Below, one piece after another: positions 1 through 9,046 of a DNA stretch of 64,000 nucleotides. The stretch's first letter is position 1. Every line of letters begins with the position of its first letter. Location: NCBI RefSeq assembly GCF_026409565.1, contig NZ_CP112881.1:1473501-1537500 (forward strand), written 5' to 3'. Under the pieces are notes generated by a model. The model was not told where the DNA came from. It saw only the letters and a list, made by a program, of their open reading frames with translations, and made no database searches. The position numbers and the translations under genes are program-made. Origin of the DNA: Sneathiella aquimaris (GTDB taxonomy: Bacteria > Pseudomonadota > Alphaproteobacteria > Sneathiellales > Sneathiellaceae).

Positions 1-111
1 AGACGGCAGATCGCGGATGTGACCGTAGGATGCCAGGACCGTATAGTCCGAGCCGAGATATTTATTTATTGTCTTTGCTTTCGCAGGAGACTCAACGACC
101 ACTACATTCAT
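1..111 (-). CDS. topA: DNA topoisomerase I, 5' end only
   Basis: This is the first 37 codons of a minus-strand gene that runs off the left edge. The protein opens with an ATG followed by [13 protein letters not shown] and a YLGSDYTV stretch, which is the start of the Toprim domain of bacterial type IA topoisomerases; the Glu of VVESP is a catalytic acidic residue in the family. The enzyme relaxes negatively supercoiled DNA. It lies downstream of dprA on the same strand, a very common alphaproteobacterial order. The assignment is firm for the family; the rest of the protein is not visible. Confidence 0.9.
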   Translation of the reverse strand, partial: MNVVVVESPAKAKTINKYLGSDYTVLASYGHIRDLPS

Positions 112-179
112 AGAAATACCACAGACCTTCTTTTTTTAACGGCTCAGTACAAGAGTGCAATTTGCCATATATAGAGAGA

Positions 180-1301
180 CTAACTCGCGAAGGAAACCCT
201 GTTTCCAAAATGGCGTTCTATTCTGCCTGCTAGTTCAAGTTCAAGCAAAATCGTCAAAACCACGCCGGGAGGGAATTCTGTAAGCCTTACAAGTTCATCA
301 ATATCGATGGGGGTAGGGCTTAAAAGGTGGAGCAGAACAGGGCGAGCCTGATCAAGGGTCTGTTCATTTGGCGACAGGGTTCTGTCAAAGGGCAGGGCGG
401 GTTGTTCGGGTTCGGACAGGGGGAGGGACTTCAGTCCCGATAATTCCTGAAGAATATCTTGATCACTTTCCACAAGAATGGCCCCGTTTTTTATCAGATT
501 GTTTGTTCCTTTTGCACGTGGATCCATAGGAGAGCCGGGCACTGCAAAAACATCGCGCCCCTGTTCCGCCGCCATTCTTGCCGTGATCAATGACCCTGAT
601 TTTGGGGTTGCCTCCATAACGAGTATACCCAGTGCCATCCCGGAGATAATGCGGTTGCGCCTTGGGAAATGCCGAGCCTGTGGCTGGGTGCCAAAGGGCT
701 GCTCTGCAATCACGCATCCTCCATTTTCGATTTGTGCCTGCAAGTCAGCATTTTCGCGGGGATATTTTACATCAAGGCCACCGCCGACCACAGCAACAGT
801 CCCTGTTGTCAAGGACGCTTCATGGGCCACTTTGTCGATACCGCGGGCGAGACCGGATGCAATGACTAGCCCATTATTTCCAAGTTTCGAACACAGGGAG
901 CGTGTCAGATTCTGGGCAACTGCGGACGCGTTTCGGGATCCAACAACTCCTAACATGTTTTTACCAAGGAGATCCGTATGTCCTTTTAAACTGATCACCG
1001 GAGGAGCATCCGGAATATGACGGAGCAACGGAGGGTAGTTCGGTTCACAACTGCCTATCAGTTGCCCACCATACTGGATGACTTGTTCCATCTCGCGCTC
1101 AGCAGCGCCCTTCGCATATATTCTAATTGGTTTTTTGCGTCCGCCGTTCCGGGCAAGTTCAGGGATTGCTTCCAAGGCACGGCCGGCATTTTCAAACCGG
1201 TTTAGAAGCTGAAAGAACGTAATTGGCCCGACATTTTCTGATCGAATAAGGCGTAACCAATTCAGTCTTTCGGCGAATGAAAGTTCAATATTGTGTTGCA
1301 T
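180..1301 (-). CDS. dprA: DNA-processing protein DprA
   Basis: DprA binds single-stranded DNA and loads RecA during natural transformation; in species not known to be competent its role is less clear. The central Rossmann-like domain shows VVGSRNAS, IASGLARGIDKVAHEASL and FPRRNRIISG, all hallmark DprA motifs. The last 70 or so residues form the winged-helix C-terminal domain (DELVRLTEFPPGVVLTILLELE). I chose the ATG at 1301 (373 residues); a TTG at 1319 in the same frame would add six residues, and neither has a clear ribosome site. It sits between plsY and topA on the minus strand, probably in one transcription unit. Confidence 0.93.
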   Translation of the reverse strand: MQHNIELSFAERLNWLRLIRSENVGPITFFQLLNRFENAGRALEAIPELARNGGRKKPIRIYAKGAAEREMEQVIQYGGQLIGSCEPNYPPLLRHIPDAPPVISLKGHTDLLGKNMLGVVGSRNASAVAQNLTRSLCSKLGNNGLVIASGLARGIDKVAHEASLTTGTVAVVGGGLDVKYPRENADLQAQIENGGCVIAEQPFGTQPQARHFPRRNRIISGMALGILVMEATPKSGSLITARMAAEQGRDVFAVPGSPMDPRAKGTNNLIKNGAILVESDQDILQELSGLKSLPLSEPEQPALPFDRTLSPNEQTLDQARPVLLHLLSPTPIDIDELVRLTEFPPGVVLTILLELELAGRIERHFGNRVSFAS

Positions 1302-1375
1302 CAGAAAAATGTGATGCAAATTGATGAACGCGTCAATTGAAAAAATACTTATTTAATGCGCGTTATTGGTAAGTA

Positions 1376-2023
1376 TTATTTTTTTCCGATCTTGGATTCT
1401 TTTCCTTTGACCAGCCGCCCAATATTTTCGTGGTGCCGAATAAAAATAAGGATGGCCATAAAAGCGGTCAATTCGATCCGCTGCAGGTCCCCGTAGTAAA
1501 CAGATCCAAATAACGGTGTTTGAGAAAGGGCATAGATATAAACAGGGGCAAGCGCCGCCGATACCAGCGCAGCCAGGGAAGAATAGCGCATTGCGAAGGC
1601 AACAAGAAGCCAGGTCAGGGCAACTGCAATGCCTGCGGGCCAGGATACGGCGAGCATGACACCAATAAAGGTGGCAACGCCTTTTCCTCCTTTGAATTTG
1701 AGCCAAACTGGAAACAGGTGACCCAGAAAAGCCGCCCCGCCCGCCAGAACGGCATAATCCTGCGTAAGGTAGATGTTGGCAATCAGGACAACGACCGCCC
1801 CCTTGCCGCCATCCAGCAGGAGGGTTGCAAGCGCCAGACCTTTATTGCCTGTCCGAAGAACATTTGTCGTTCCAATGTTACCAGAGCCAATTTTTCGAAT
1901 GTCTCCCAGGCCCGCCATTTTTGTAAGCACGAGACCAAACGGAATGGATCCGAATAAATACCCGATCACGATTGCTGCTAAAAATGGCCATGTGTAACTC
2001 AGGTCCCCCAAAGGTTCCGGCAT
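1376..2023 (-). CDS. plsY: Glycerol-3-phosphate acyltransferase PlsY
   Basis: PlsY is an inner-membrane enzyme that transfers the acyl group from acyl phosphate to glycerol-3-phosphate to make lysophosphatidate. The 215-residue protein has the family's usual length and about five membrane segments. The motif blocks are visible: GYLFGSIPFGLV, IRKIGSGNIGTTNVLRTG, LFPVWLKFKGGKGVAT and a late FIRHHENIGRL. GGGGAT precedes the ATG by about nine bases. The start overlaps the stop of the upstream pyrC-like gene (TAATG), implying translational coupling. Its acyl-phosphate donor would be made by PlsX, encoded at 58363. Confidence 0.96.
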   Translation of the reverse strand: MPEPLGDLSYTWPFLAAIVIGYLFGSIPFGLVLTKMAGLGDIRKIGSGNIGTTNVLRTGNKGLALATLLLDGGKGAVVVLIANIYLTQDYAVLAGGAAFLGHLFPVWLKFKGGKGVATFIGVMLAVSWPAGIAVALTWLLVAFAMRYSSLAALVSAALAPVYIYALSQTPLFGSVYYGDLQRIELTAFMAILIFIRHHENIGRLVKGKESKIGKK

Positions 2024-3327
2024 TATTTGTCATCCCCAAATGTGAAAACGGCCGTGCCGCCAACAAAGGTTTTTAATACCCTGCCTTGAAGCAAATGACC
2101 ATCAAAAGCGGTATTTTTGGATTTGGATTTCAGCTTCAGCCCGTCCACTTTCCAAGGTTTGCCTAAATCGAACAGGCACAGATCCGCATCCGCGCCTTTT
2201 TCAAGCCTGCCTTTGTCGATGCCGAGAAGTTTGGCCGGGGCCACCGTCATGGTATGCAGCAGCGTCAACAGATCAAGTTGCTGATTGTGGAATAGTCGCA
2301 GACTGACTGGTAACATTGTTTCCAGCCCGACAACGCCCGGTTTTGCTTGTGCAAACGGTACTCGTTTACTATCGGCGCTTTGCGGAAGATGCTGAGAGGA
2401 AATAATGTCCAAAATGCCGTCTTTCAGGCCTTGGACAACGGCCATTCGGTCTGTTTCTTCTCGCAAAGGCGGGGAAACGCGCGCGAAGGTGCGGTATTCA
2501 CCGACTTCCAAATCGTTCAGAGCATGATAATGCGGGGCCGTTCCCGCAGTGACATTGATCTGCTCATCCTTTGCCCGGCCGATGGATCGGATGGCATCTG
2601 CTGTACTCAAATGAGCGGCATGCCATTTTGCCCCGGTCATGGCCGTAAGCCGGATATCCCGTTCCACCATTATGGCTTCGGCGCAGGCTGGGATGGATTT
2701 CAAACCCATGAAGGTTGCGGTTCTGCCGCCCGTCATCACACCACTTCCGGCAAGATGTGGTTCTTCCGCATGAATAATGACAGGTTTGTCAAACATCGTA
2801 GAATAGGCAAGTGCCCGGCGCATCAGGTTGATATCACCAATGGCCTTTTGCCCATCGCTGAATGCGACAACACCAGCTTCTGACAACAGCCCTAATTCTG
2901 CCATTTCTGCGCCGAGAAGACCGCGTGTTAATGCCCCGGTGATGACAACGTTCACGGGGCAGGTGTCGCGGGCGCGCCGCGCGACAATGGCCACAAGGGA
3001 TGGATCGTCGATCACGGGCTCTGTTGCAGGAAAGGCATTGATCGTGGTTATTCCGCCTGCCGCGGCGGCAAGTCCGGCTGTCGCCATGGTTTCGCGGTGC
3101 TCTTTCCCGGGTTCACAAAGATAGGCATGCGCATCCACAAGGCCAGGAGCGAGGCAGTGACCGTTGCAGTCTTCGTGGGTACATCCATCAGGAAGCATGT
3201 CTGTTGAAATGTGGGGCCCCCAATCCAGAATTTTTCCATCCTGAATAAGAATTCCGCCAAGGGTATCTGTCCCTGTTGCAGGATCCAGAAGGCGCGCGTT
3301 TACTAACGCATGAACGGGTTCACTCAT
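2023..3327 (-). CDS. Dihydroorotase-like PyrC' with degenerate active site
   Basis: The 434-residue protein has the full amidohydrolase fold of class I dihydroorotase, with [13 protein letters not shown] near residue 63, IIHAEEPHL near 185, WHAAHLST near 235 and VVGLETMLP near 330. Two key sites are changed. The HxH metal pair of strand 1 reads H67-A-Y69, and the catalytic Asp of the usual DHAPH motif is Gln312 (SSQHLPQ). This matches the inactive PyrC' (PyrX) proteins that sit next to pyrB and act as structural partners of aspartate transcarbamoylase. The start overlaps the pyrB stop by ATGA. I infer it is non-catalytic, so an active dihydroorotase should be encoded elsewhere. Confidence 0.85.
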   Translation of the reverse strand: MSEPVHALVNARLLDPATGTDTLGGILIQDGKILDWGPHISTDMLPDGCTHEDCNGHCLAPGLVDAHAYLCEPGKEHRETMATAGLAAAAGGITTINAFPATEPVIDDPSLVAIVARRARDTCPVNVVITGALTRGLLGAEMAELGLLSEAGVVAFSDGQKAIGDINLMRRALAYSTMFDKPVIIHAEEPHLAGSGVMTGGRTATFMGLKSIPACAEAIMVERDIRLTAMTGAKWHAAHLSTADAIRSIGRAKDEQINVTAGTAPHYHALNDLEVGEYRTFARVSPPLREETDRMAVVQGLKDGILDIISSQHLPQSADSKRVPFAQAKPGVVGLETMLPVSLRLFHNQQLDLLTLLHTMTVAPAKLLGIDKGRLEKGADADLCLFDLGKPWKVDGLKLKSKSKNTAFDGHLLQGRVLKTFVGGTAVFTFGDDK

Positions 3328-4274
3328 TCGTCCACCTCTCCGCGTGTCAGAAGATCTAGGCAGGCCATTCGAACAGCAACGCCCATTTCAACTTGCTCTG
3401 AAATTGCACTGATATGCAGGTCGTCAGCGATCTCGGAGTCGATTTCAACACCTCGGTTCATTGGACCGGGATGCATGATAAGCGCATCCGGCTTTGCCAC
3501 TTTCAGTTTTTCTTTATCCAAGCCAAACAGGTGGAAATATTCACGGACGGACGGAACGAAGGCTCCTTGCATCCTTTCCGTCTGTAAACGAAGCATCATT
3601 ACGATATCCGCATCTTTCAGACCTTCTTCCATGGAATGATAGACTTCGACGCCCATCGTTTTTGCATTCGATGGTATCAGGGTCGTTGGCCCAACGATGC
3701 GGACCCGGGCTCCCATGATATTGAGAAGGGCGATATTTGACCGGGCGACCCGGCTGTGCAGAATGTCTCCGCAAATAGCAACAGTCAGTCCGGCAAGGCG
3801 GCCTTTGCGATTGCGGATGGTTTGAGCATCAAGCAATGCTTGAGTTGGATGTTCATGACTGCCGTCTCCGCCGTTGATAACAGCGCAGTCGACCTTCTGA
3901 CTGAGAAGGTGCGGTGCACCGGAATCCGAATGACGGATTACCAAAATATCCGGTCGCATGGCGTTCAACGTCATTGCTGTGTCGATCAGGGTTTCCCCTT
4001 TTTTTACCGAACTGGAACCAACCGACATGTTGATGACGTCTGCCCCCAATCTTTGACCGGCCAATTCAAACGACGTTCTGGTGCGCGTTGAATTTTCAAA
4101 AAACAGGTTGATTTGAGTCATGCCTCGTAAAAGGGAAAGCTTCTTTTCGCGGGCACGTGATCGCTCTGCATAAACATCAGCGACATCGAGAATCAGGCTG
4201 ATATCCGCAGCGCTGAGCCGTGCTATGTCAAGCAAATGCCTATGGGCAAATCTGGTTTTTTCTAAATGTGTCAT
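3324..4274 (-). CDS. pyrB: Aspartate carbamoyltransferase catalytic subunit
   Basis: PyrB joins carbamoyl phosphate and aspartate, the first committed step of pyrimidine synthesis. At 316 residues it has the normal length. The carbamoyl-phosphate site [13 protein letters not shown] lies near residue 59, followed by [43 protein letters not shown] and the C-terminal [12 protein letters not shown]. It overlaps the downstream dihydroorotase-like gene by four bases, which fits assembly of a PyrB-PyrC' complex. The 235 bases between this start and ruvX hold no convincing gene and presumably carry the promoter. No PyrI regulatory subunit is adjacent. Confidence 0.97.
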   Translation of the reverse strand: MTHLEKTRFAHRHLLDIARLSAADISLILDVADVYAERSRAREKKLSLLRGMTQINLFFENSTRTRTSFELAGQRLGADVINMSVGSSSVKKGETLIDTAMTLNAMRPDILVIRHSDSGAPHLLSQKVDCAVINGGDGSHEHPTQALLDAQTIRNRKGRLAGLTVAICGDILHSRVARSNIALLNIMGARVRIVGPTTLIPSNAKTMGVEVYHSMEEGLKDADIVMMLRLQTERMQGAFVPSVREYFHLFGLDKEKLKVAKPDALIMHPGPMNRGVEIDSEIADDLHISAISEQVEMGVAVRMACLDLLTRGEVDE

Positions 4275-4509
4275 TAAAAGGATAGTGTATAGCGATCCTT
4301 CGTCTGATCAGCAAGAACCCATTGCGACCTCGCCAAAAATATCCCGTAAAGGATGACGTGTCTTCTATGGGTGCGCGGGAATGATTTTGGCCTGCGGTTG
4401 CGATCGATCAAGGGCGCCCACACAGAATCATTGAGCGAACCTTTGGGCGTCGAAGGCTCAGGACAATTTTTTTTGTTTCCCAAAGCATAATTTAAAAGTC
4501 CGGTATTTT

Positions 4510-4968
4510 CTAGCGCATAGACTCCAACGCGCCCTGAAGAATAAAGGCAGCGGCCATCTTGTCGACAACTTCCGCCCGTCGCTTTCTAGAGGCATCCGCG
4601 TCCAGTAATGTCTTCGTGACGGCGACAGTGGAAAGGCGCTCATCCCAAAAGCAGCAGGGTAAGTCAAAATAGCCTTCCAGATTCTTTTGAAACTGGCGGA
4701 TTGACTGGCATCTAGGGCCTTCGCTGCCGTCCATATTCAGAGGCAGGCCGATCACAAAACCACCAACATTATGCGTCTCGATCAGGGCGCCGATTTTATC
4801 CGCATCATCCCTGAACTTTTCGCGTTTTATCGTCAGGAGAGGGGTTGCCACCTTTAGCCCGGTATCGGATAATGCAAGTCCGATGGTTTTAGTCCCTGGG
4901 TCGAACCCCATAAGGCGCTGATCGAGGGCAATGAAATGTTTCAAATAGCTGGGGTTGCCGAGGAGCAT
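4510..4968 (-). CDS. ruvX: Putative pre-16S rRNA nuclease / Holliday junction resolvase RuvX (YqgF)
   Basis: This is a 152-residue RNase H-fold protein of the YqgF family. It starts the conserved core with [17 protein letters not shown] (catalytic Asp), continues with [14 protein letters not shown] and [10 protein letters not shown] (Glu), and ends with [12 protein letters not shown] (second Asp). In E. coli the homologue takes part in 5' maturation of 16S rRNA; a resolvase role has also been proposed. It is transcribed divergently from gatC across a 108-base gap. The start has no strong ribosome site. Confidence 0.9.
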   Translation of the reverse strand: MLLGNPSYLKHFIALDQRLMGFDPGTKTIGLALSDTGLKVATPLLTIKREKFRDDADKIGALIETHNVGGFVIGLPLNMDGSEGPRCQSIRQFQKNLEGYFDLPCCFWDERLSTVAVTKTLLDADASRKRRAEVVDKMAAAFILQGALESMR

Positions 4969-5076
4969 GGCTTGCGCTAACTTGCGGCCATTGTCGGGCT
5001 GGCCTGCTGTCTATATTTGACGGTAATATCTGGTCCGACCTTCCAGATTATGCATCTATACAACAAAGGGTGACAC

Positions 5077-5364
5077 ATGTCGCTTGATAAAGCCACTGTG
5101 GCAAAAGTAGCAAATTTGGCGCGTATCAGGGTCGAGGAAGAAAAACTCGAACCGCTGGCCGCCGAACTGAACGCGATCCTGGGCTGGGTTGAGCAGCTTG
5201 GAGAAGTCGATACCGAAAATGTACCGCCAATGACGTCTGTTGCAGACATGAAATTGCGCTGGCGTCAGGACGAAATCACTGATGGCGGATATCAGGAACA
5301 AGTCGTTGCAAATGCGCCCGCAAAAGAAGACGGCTTCTTTGCAGTTCCAAAGGTGATTGAATAA
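5077..5364 (+). CDS. gatC: Asp-tRNA(Asn)/Glu-tRNA(Gln) amidotransferase subunit C
   Basis: GatC is the small subunit that wraps around GatA and stabilises the GatCAB amidotransferase. The 95-residue product matches the family in length and motifs: [10 protein letters not shown] near the start, [17 protein letters not shown] in the middle and [12 protein letters not shown] followed by FFAVPKVIE at the end. Its stop codon overlaps the gatA start as TAATG. It is the first gene of a three-gene operon. Confidence 0.97.
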   Translation: MSLDKATVAKVANLARIRVEEEKLEPLAAELNAILGWVEQLGEVDTENVPPMTSVADMKLRWRQDEITDGGYQEQVVANAPAKEDGFFAVPKVIE

Positions 5365-6842
5365 TGAGTGATTTAACAAAACTGACAATCGCGGAAGCGC
5401 GGGATGGTCTTAAGGGTGGAAAGTTTTCCGCTCGTGAATTGACGGCGGCTCATATTACCGCGATGGACGCGGGCCGGGGTTTGAACGCGTTTATTACCGA
5501 AACACCTGAGCATGCGGTTGACGCTGCGACAGCGTCCGACGCACGGATTGCAAAAGGGCAAGCGGGCATCATGGAAGGTATTCCGATTGCCATGAAAGAC
5601 CTGTTTTGTACAAAAGGGGTTTTGACGACAGCAGCATCGCATATTCTGGACGGTTTTAAGCCTGAATATGAAAGCACTGTTTCGCAGAATTTATGGAACG
5701 CTGGTGCTGTCATGCTTGGCAAGGTGAATTTGGACGAGTTTGCGATGGGCTCCTCTAACGAAACCAGCTATTACGGCAATGTGGTTAACCCGTGGCGCCG
5801 AAGCACTGACGATCAGCCTTTGGTGCCGGGTGGATCCTCTGGCGGTTCTGCAAGTGCTGTGGCGTCCCGAATTGCAATGGCGGCGACCGGTACCGATACG
5901 GGCGGATCTATTCGTCAACCTGCCGCCTTTACAGGTATTGTTGGGATGAAGCCAACCTATGGACGGTGTTCCCGGTGGGGTGTAGTGGCCTTTGCCTCCA
6001 GTCTTGATCAGGCAGGTCCAATGACGCGGAGCGTGCGCGACGCGGCTATTATGCTTGAAGCCATGGCAGGGTTTGATCCAAAAGACAGCACGAGCGTTGA
6101 TATGGCTGTTCCAAACTTTGAAGCCGCGTTGACCGGTGATATCCGGGGCCTCAAAATTGGTATCCCTAAAGAATATCGCCTGGACGGCATGTCAGAAGAA
6201 ATTGCGGCGCTTTGGGATCAGGGGATTGCCTGGCTGAAAGAGGCTGGTGCTGAGATTGTTGATATCAGTCTGCCGCATACAAAATATGCGCTGCCAGCCT
6301 ACTACATTATCGCCCCGGCCGAAGCTTCGAGTAATCTTGCCCGTTATGATGGGGTTCGGTATGGTCTTCGGGTCGAAGGTGAAGATCTGGCTGACATGTA
6401 TTCGCGGACACGCGGCGAAGGCTTTGGAGACGAAGTTCAGCGCCGTTTGCTGATTGGTACATATGCTCTGTCCGCAGGCTATTATGATGCCTACTACCTG
6501 AAGGCTCAGAAAGTTCGCACACGGATTGCTGATGATTTCAAGGAAGCTTACAAAACCGTTGATGCAATTTTGACCCCAACAGCACCAAGTGCCGCTTTTG
6601 CGGCTGGTGAAAAAGGGGACGATCCGCTGGAGATGTATTTGAACGATGTGTTCACTGTCCCTGCCAGTTTGGCGGGCTTGCCCGGCATTTCTGTTCCTGC
6701 TGGTCTGTCGTCAGACGGATTGCCTTTGGGATTGCAGCTTTTGGGACGGCCGTTTGAAGAAGAAACAGTTCTAAAAGTCGCCGGCGTGATGGAAGATGCC
6801 GCAGGCTTTACAGCCACACCAACAGATTGGTGGAGGGGTTAA
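5364..6842 (+). CDS. gatA: Asp-tRNA(Asn)/Glu-tRNA(Gln) amidotransferase subunit A
   Basis: GatA hydrolyses glutamine and supplies ammonia to GatB for converting misacylated Glu-tRNA(Gln) or Asp-tRNA(Asn). The 492-residue amidase-signature protein shows the Ser-cisSer-Lys triad: [12 protein letters not shown] (Lys), [14 protein letters not shown], and [14 protein letters not shown] (nucleophile Ser). [10 protein letters not shown] and the C-terminal [20 protein letters not shown] are also typical. It overlaps gatC by one base and is followed by gatB after one base. Presence of the system implies that at least one of GlnRS or AsnRS is missing from this genome. Confidence 0.97.
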   Translation: MSDLTKLTIAEARDGLKGGKFSARELTAAHITAMDAGRGLNAFITETPEHAVDAATASDARIAKGQAGIMEGIPIAMKDLFCTKGVLTTAASHILDGFKPEYESTVSQNLWNAGAVMLGKVNLDEFAMGSSNETSYYGNVVNPWRRSTDDQPLVPGGSSGGSASAVASRIAMAATGTDTGGSIRQPAAFTGIVGMKPTYGRCSRWGVVAFASSLDQAGPMTRSVRDAAIMLEAMAGFDPKDSTSVDMAVPNFEAALTGDIRGLKIGIPKEYRLDGMSEEIAALWDQGIAWLKEAGAEIVDISLPHTKYALPAYYIIAPAEASSNLARYDGVRYGLRVEGEDLADMYSRTRGEGFGDEVQRRLLIGTYALSAGYYDAYYLKAQKVRTRIADDFKEAYKTVDAILTPTAPSAAFAAGEKGDDPLEMYLNDVFTVPASLAGLPGISVPAGLSSDGLPLGLQLLGRPFEEETVLKVAGVMEDAAGFTATPTDWWRG

Positions 6843-6843
6843 A

Positions 6844-8298
6844 ATGGGTATGATTGTTCAAGGCGCTACGGGCGATTGGGAAGTGGTTATTGGTTTGGAG
6901 GTGCACGCGCAAGTCTCTTCAAAAGCCAAGCTTTTCTCAGGATCAGCCACTGAATATGGAGCAGAGCAGAATACGCAGGTATCTTTCGTTGATGCAGCTA
7001 TGCCCGGAATGTTGCCGGTCATCAATGAAATGGCAGTGGAGCAGGCGGTTCGCACTGGTTTGGGTCTTAAGGCGCAGATCAATAAATTTTCTGTTTTTGA
7101 TCGGAAAAACTACTTTTACGCGGATCTTCCACAAGGGTATCAGATCAGTCAATATCTGCAGCCGATTGTCGGTGAAGGAAAGATGCTGATTGATCTTAAA
7201 GACGGATCGACCAAGGAAATTGGAATTACCCGTCTGCATCTTGAACAGGATGCGGGTAAAAGTATTCACGATCAACATCCAACGAATACACTTGTTGATT
7301 TAAATCGGTCAGGCGTGGCTTTGATGGAAATTGTTTCGGAGCCTGATATCCGTTCTCCAGAAGAAGCCGCAGCCTATGTTAAAAAACTACGGAGTATTCT
7401 TCGATACTTGGGAACCTGTGACGGCAATATGGAAGAAGGGTCCATGCGGGCGGACGTGAATGTGTCTGTTCGCAAACCTGGCGATCCATTTGGGACCCGC
7501 TGTGAAATGAAAAACATTAATTCTCTCCGCTTTATTCAGCAGGCGATTGTCTATGAAGCCAATCGACAGGTTGATATTCTGGAAGCGGGCGGCACGATCG
7601 ATCAGGAAACCCGTCTTTATGACAGCGTAAAGGGTGAAACCCGCTCGATGCGGTCAAAGGAAGAAGCCCATGACTATCGGTACTTCCCTGACCCAGATCT
7701 GTTGCCTCTGGAATTTGATGATGCTTTTGTCGAGAAGATCAAAAGCCAGCTGCCTGAGCTGCCGGATGACAAAAAGGCTCGGTTTATCGAGGAACTAGGT
7801 CTTACCGCCTATGATGCGGGTGTGCTGGTCGCTGAAAAAGAGGTTGCGGATTACTTCGAAGCCGTTGCCGAGGGCCGGGATGCAAAGCTTTCTGCCAACT
7901 GGGTAATCGGTGAATTGTTTGGTAATTTGAACCGAACAGGTAAAAGCCTGTCGGAAAGCCCGGTCTCGGCAGACGCCCTGGGTAAGCTGATTGACCTGAT
8001 CAAGGATGGCACGATTTCCAATCGGATCGCCAAAGAAGTTTTCGAAGAAATGTTCGATAGCGGTAAAGCGGCAGCTGATATTGTCGAAGAAAAAGGTCTG
8101 AAGCAGGTCTCTGATACGGGCGCAATTGAGGCGGCCATTGACGAGGTGATTGCGGCAAATCCTGACAAGCTTGAAGAATATCGTGGTGGTAAGGATAAGC
8201 TGCTTGGTTTCTTTATGGGGCAGGTTATGAAGGCGACAGGCGGGAAAGCCAACCCAGGTGTGGTCAATAAAATCCTGAAACCAAAACTGGATGGATAA
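6844..8298 (+). CDS. gatB: Asp-tRNA(Asn)/Glu-tRNA(Gln) amidotransferase subunit B
   Basis: GatB binds the misacylated tRNA, phosphorylates the side chain with ATP and amidates it. I place the start at the ATG at 6844 (484 residues) because GGAGGGG lies just upstream, the protein then begins with the typical [12 protein letters not shown] segment, and an upstream in-frame ATG at 6796 would sit inside gatA. Core motifs are [28 protein letters not shown] and [12 protein letters not shown]. The C-terminal third is the tRNA-binding YqeY-like domain ending in [14 protein letters not shown] strong terminator follows at once. Confidence 0.97.
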   Translation: MGMIVQGATGDWEVVIGLEVHAQVSSKAKLFSGSATEYGAEQNTQVSFVDAAMPGMLPVINEMAVEQAVRTGLGLKAQINKFSVFDRKNYFYADLPQGYQISQYLQPIVGEGKMLIDLKDGSTKEIGITRLHLEQDAGKSIHDQHPTNTLVDLNRSGVALMEIVSEPDIRSPEEAAAYVKKLRSILRYLGTCDGNMEEGSMRADVNVSVRKPGDPFGTRCEMKNINSLRFIQQAIVYEANRQVDILEAGGTIDQETRLYDSVKGETRSMRSKEEAHDYRYFPDPDLLPLEFDDAFVEKIKSQLPELPDDKKARFIEELGLTAYDAGVLVAEKEVADYFEAVAEGRDAKLSANWVIGELFGNLNRTGKSLSESPVSADALGKLIDLIKDGTISNRIAKEVFEEMFDSGKAAADIVEEKGLKQVSDTGAIEAAIDEVIAANPDKLEEYRGGKDKLLGFFMGQVMKATGGKANPGVVNKILKPKLDG

Positions 8299-8300
8299 TA

Positions 8301-8332
8301 AAAAAGGCGGAGCAAATGCTCCGCTTTTTTTT
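8301..8332 (+). terminator. Rho-independent terminator after gatB
   Basis: GCGGAGCA (8307-8314) pairs with TGCTCCGC (8317-8324). The hairpin is flanked by an A-run on the left and eight T on the right, starting three bases after the gatB stop. The A-run could also let it stop leftward transcription. Confidence 0.93.
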
Positions 8333-8352
8333 GTTTGCTGCGTTGCAAAATA

Positions 8353-8472
8353 TTATTGGTAGGAACTTACAGCCCAAATCAGCATAATCGCCGGAAAGAT
8401 AAAAATCGCAGCGGTGTCCGTATATTTTCCAAAAGATGTACTAACTGATTTAAAACGATTTTTAAGAGCCAT
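8353..8472 (-). CDS. Small (39-residue) predicted single-pass membrane protein
   Basis: This ORF is too short for most gene finders. The ATG at 8472 is preceded on the minus strand by AGGGAAC about seven bases away. The product starts MALKNRFKSVSTSFGKY and then has a hydrophobic stretch of about 17 residues (TAAIFIFPAIMLIWAV) before a short polar tail. A basic N-terminus followed by one membrane helix would put the N-terminus in the cytoplasm. I do not recognise the family. It faces a perfect FNR-type box 87 bases upstream, so it may be an oxygen-regulated membrane microprotein. Coding status rests on the ribosome site, the helix and the context. Confidence 0.5.
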   Translation of the reverse strand: MALKNRFKSVSTSFGKYTDTAAIFIFPAIMLIWAVSSYQ

Positions 8473-8558
8473 TACAACGTTCCCTAAAAAGTTACTGTCG
8501 GAAATTTCCAATAATTGATGTTAGGGACATCATTTAGCGTTGTTTCGCATGTGCAGCA

Positions 8559-8572
8559 TTGATCGTGATCAA
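8559..8572. promoter_or_regulatory. Perfect FNR/FixK-type binding site
   Basis: TTGATCGTGATCAA matches the consensus TTGAT-N4-ATCAA exactly and is noncoding. To the right, a TGTAAA hexamer at 8594-8599 lies 21 bases from the box, close to a class II activator layout for the gene at 8675. To the left, TAAATG on the minus strand (8531-8536) is similarly placed for the 39-residue ORF. Direction therefore cannot be decided, and it may serve both. Confidence 0.65.
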
Positions 8573-8674
8573 TTTGATCTCGATTTTTTAATCTGTAAAA
8601 ATTTATGCGTATTTACCCCTTATTAATCTGGTGCCCCATATACTTGGCCTCTAAAAAAGTAATGGTGGATGTTT

Positions 8675-9025
8675 ATGGGTTTGAACAACAATCAGCAAAG
8701 TGCCAGCCAAAAGGGATCATTCACTCTTGTTGCTTCGCTCCTTGTTTCAAGCTTTATCCTATTGGCTGCCCTTCAAATGTCCTCGGATGATGAGACATCG
8801 GACCTTGCTATTATTTTCCCGCCATCGATTTCTTTGACAGAAATTTCCCAAAGACTTGCGGCATTGCCTGTGAGTTTCGTGAGAACAGGGTTTTTCGAGA
8901 ACATTGTTATTGTCCGCCCTGAAAAAAGCTTTTCTGTTGAGAGTATTGTGACAGTAGGGGCGTGGTTTACGATGAGTGCCTTTATCAATGGTGGGTGTAG
9001 TTTCTTTAAAAAAAGTAAGACTTAA
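8675..9025 (+). CDS. Small membrane-anchored hypothetical protein upstream of a chemoreceptor
   Basis: The product is 116 residues from the ATG at 8675, which has GGTGG about seven bases upstream; an in-frame ATG at 8669 adds two residues. A polar N-terminus is followed by one membrane segment (FTLVASLLVSSFILLAAL). A compact domain of about 75 residues then contains IIFPPSISLTEI, LPVSFVRTGFFENIVIVRP and a C-terminal VGAWFTMSAFINGGCS. The alternating strand and helix pattern suggests a small alpha/beta domain. I cannot name the family. It lies 21 bases before the chemoreceptor gene on the same strand, so the two are probably cotranscribed, possibly under the upstream FNR-type box. Confidence 0.75.
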   Translation: MGLNNNQQSASQKGSFTLVASLLVSSFILLAALQMSSDDETSDLAIIFPPSISLTEISQRLAALPVSFVRTGFFENIVIVRPEKSFSVESIVTVGAWFTMSAFINGGCSFFKKSKT

Positions 9026-9046
9026 TTCGCAAGTGAGACATATCAT

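Noticed and set aside
478-1020. 180-codon plus-strand frame over dprA
   Set aside because: It is antisense to a clear dprA and has no independent support.
4274-4483. 69-codon minus-strand frame upstream of pyrB
   Set aside because: No ribosome site, no recognisable motif, and it fills the expected pyrB promoter region.
5017-5051. Promoter with TTGACG before gatC
   Set aside because: No acceptable -10 hexamer lies 16-18 bases downstream.
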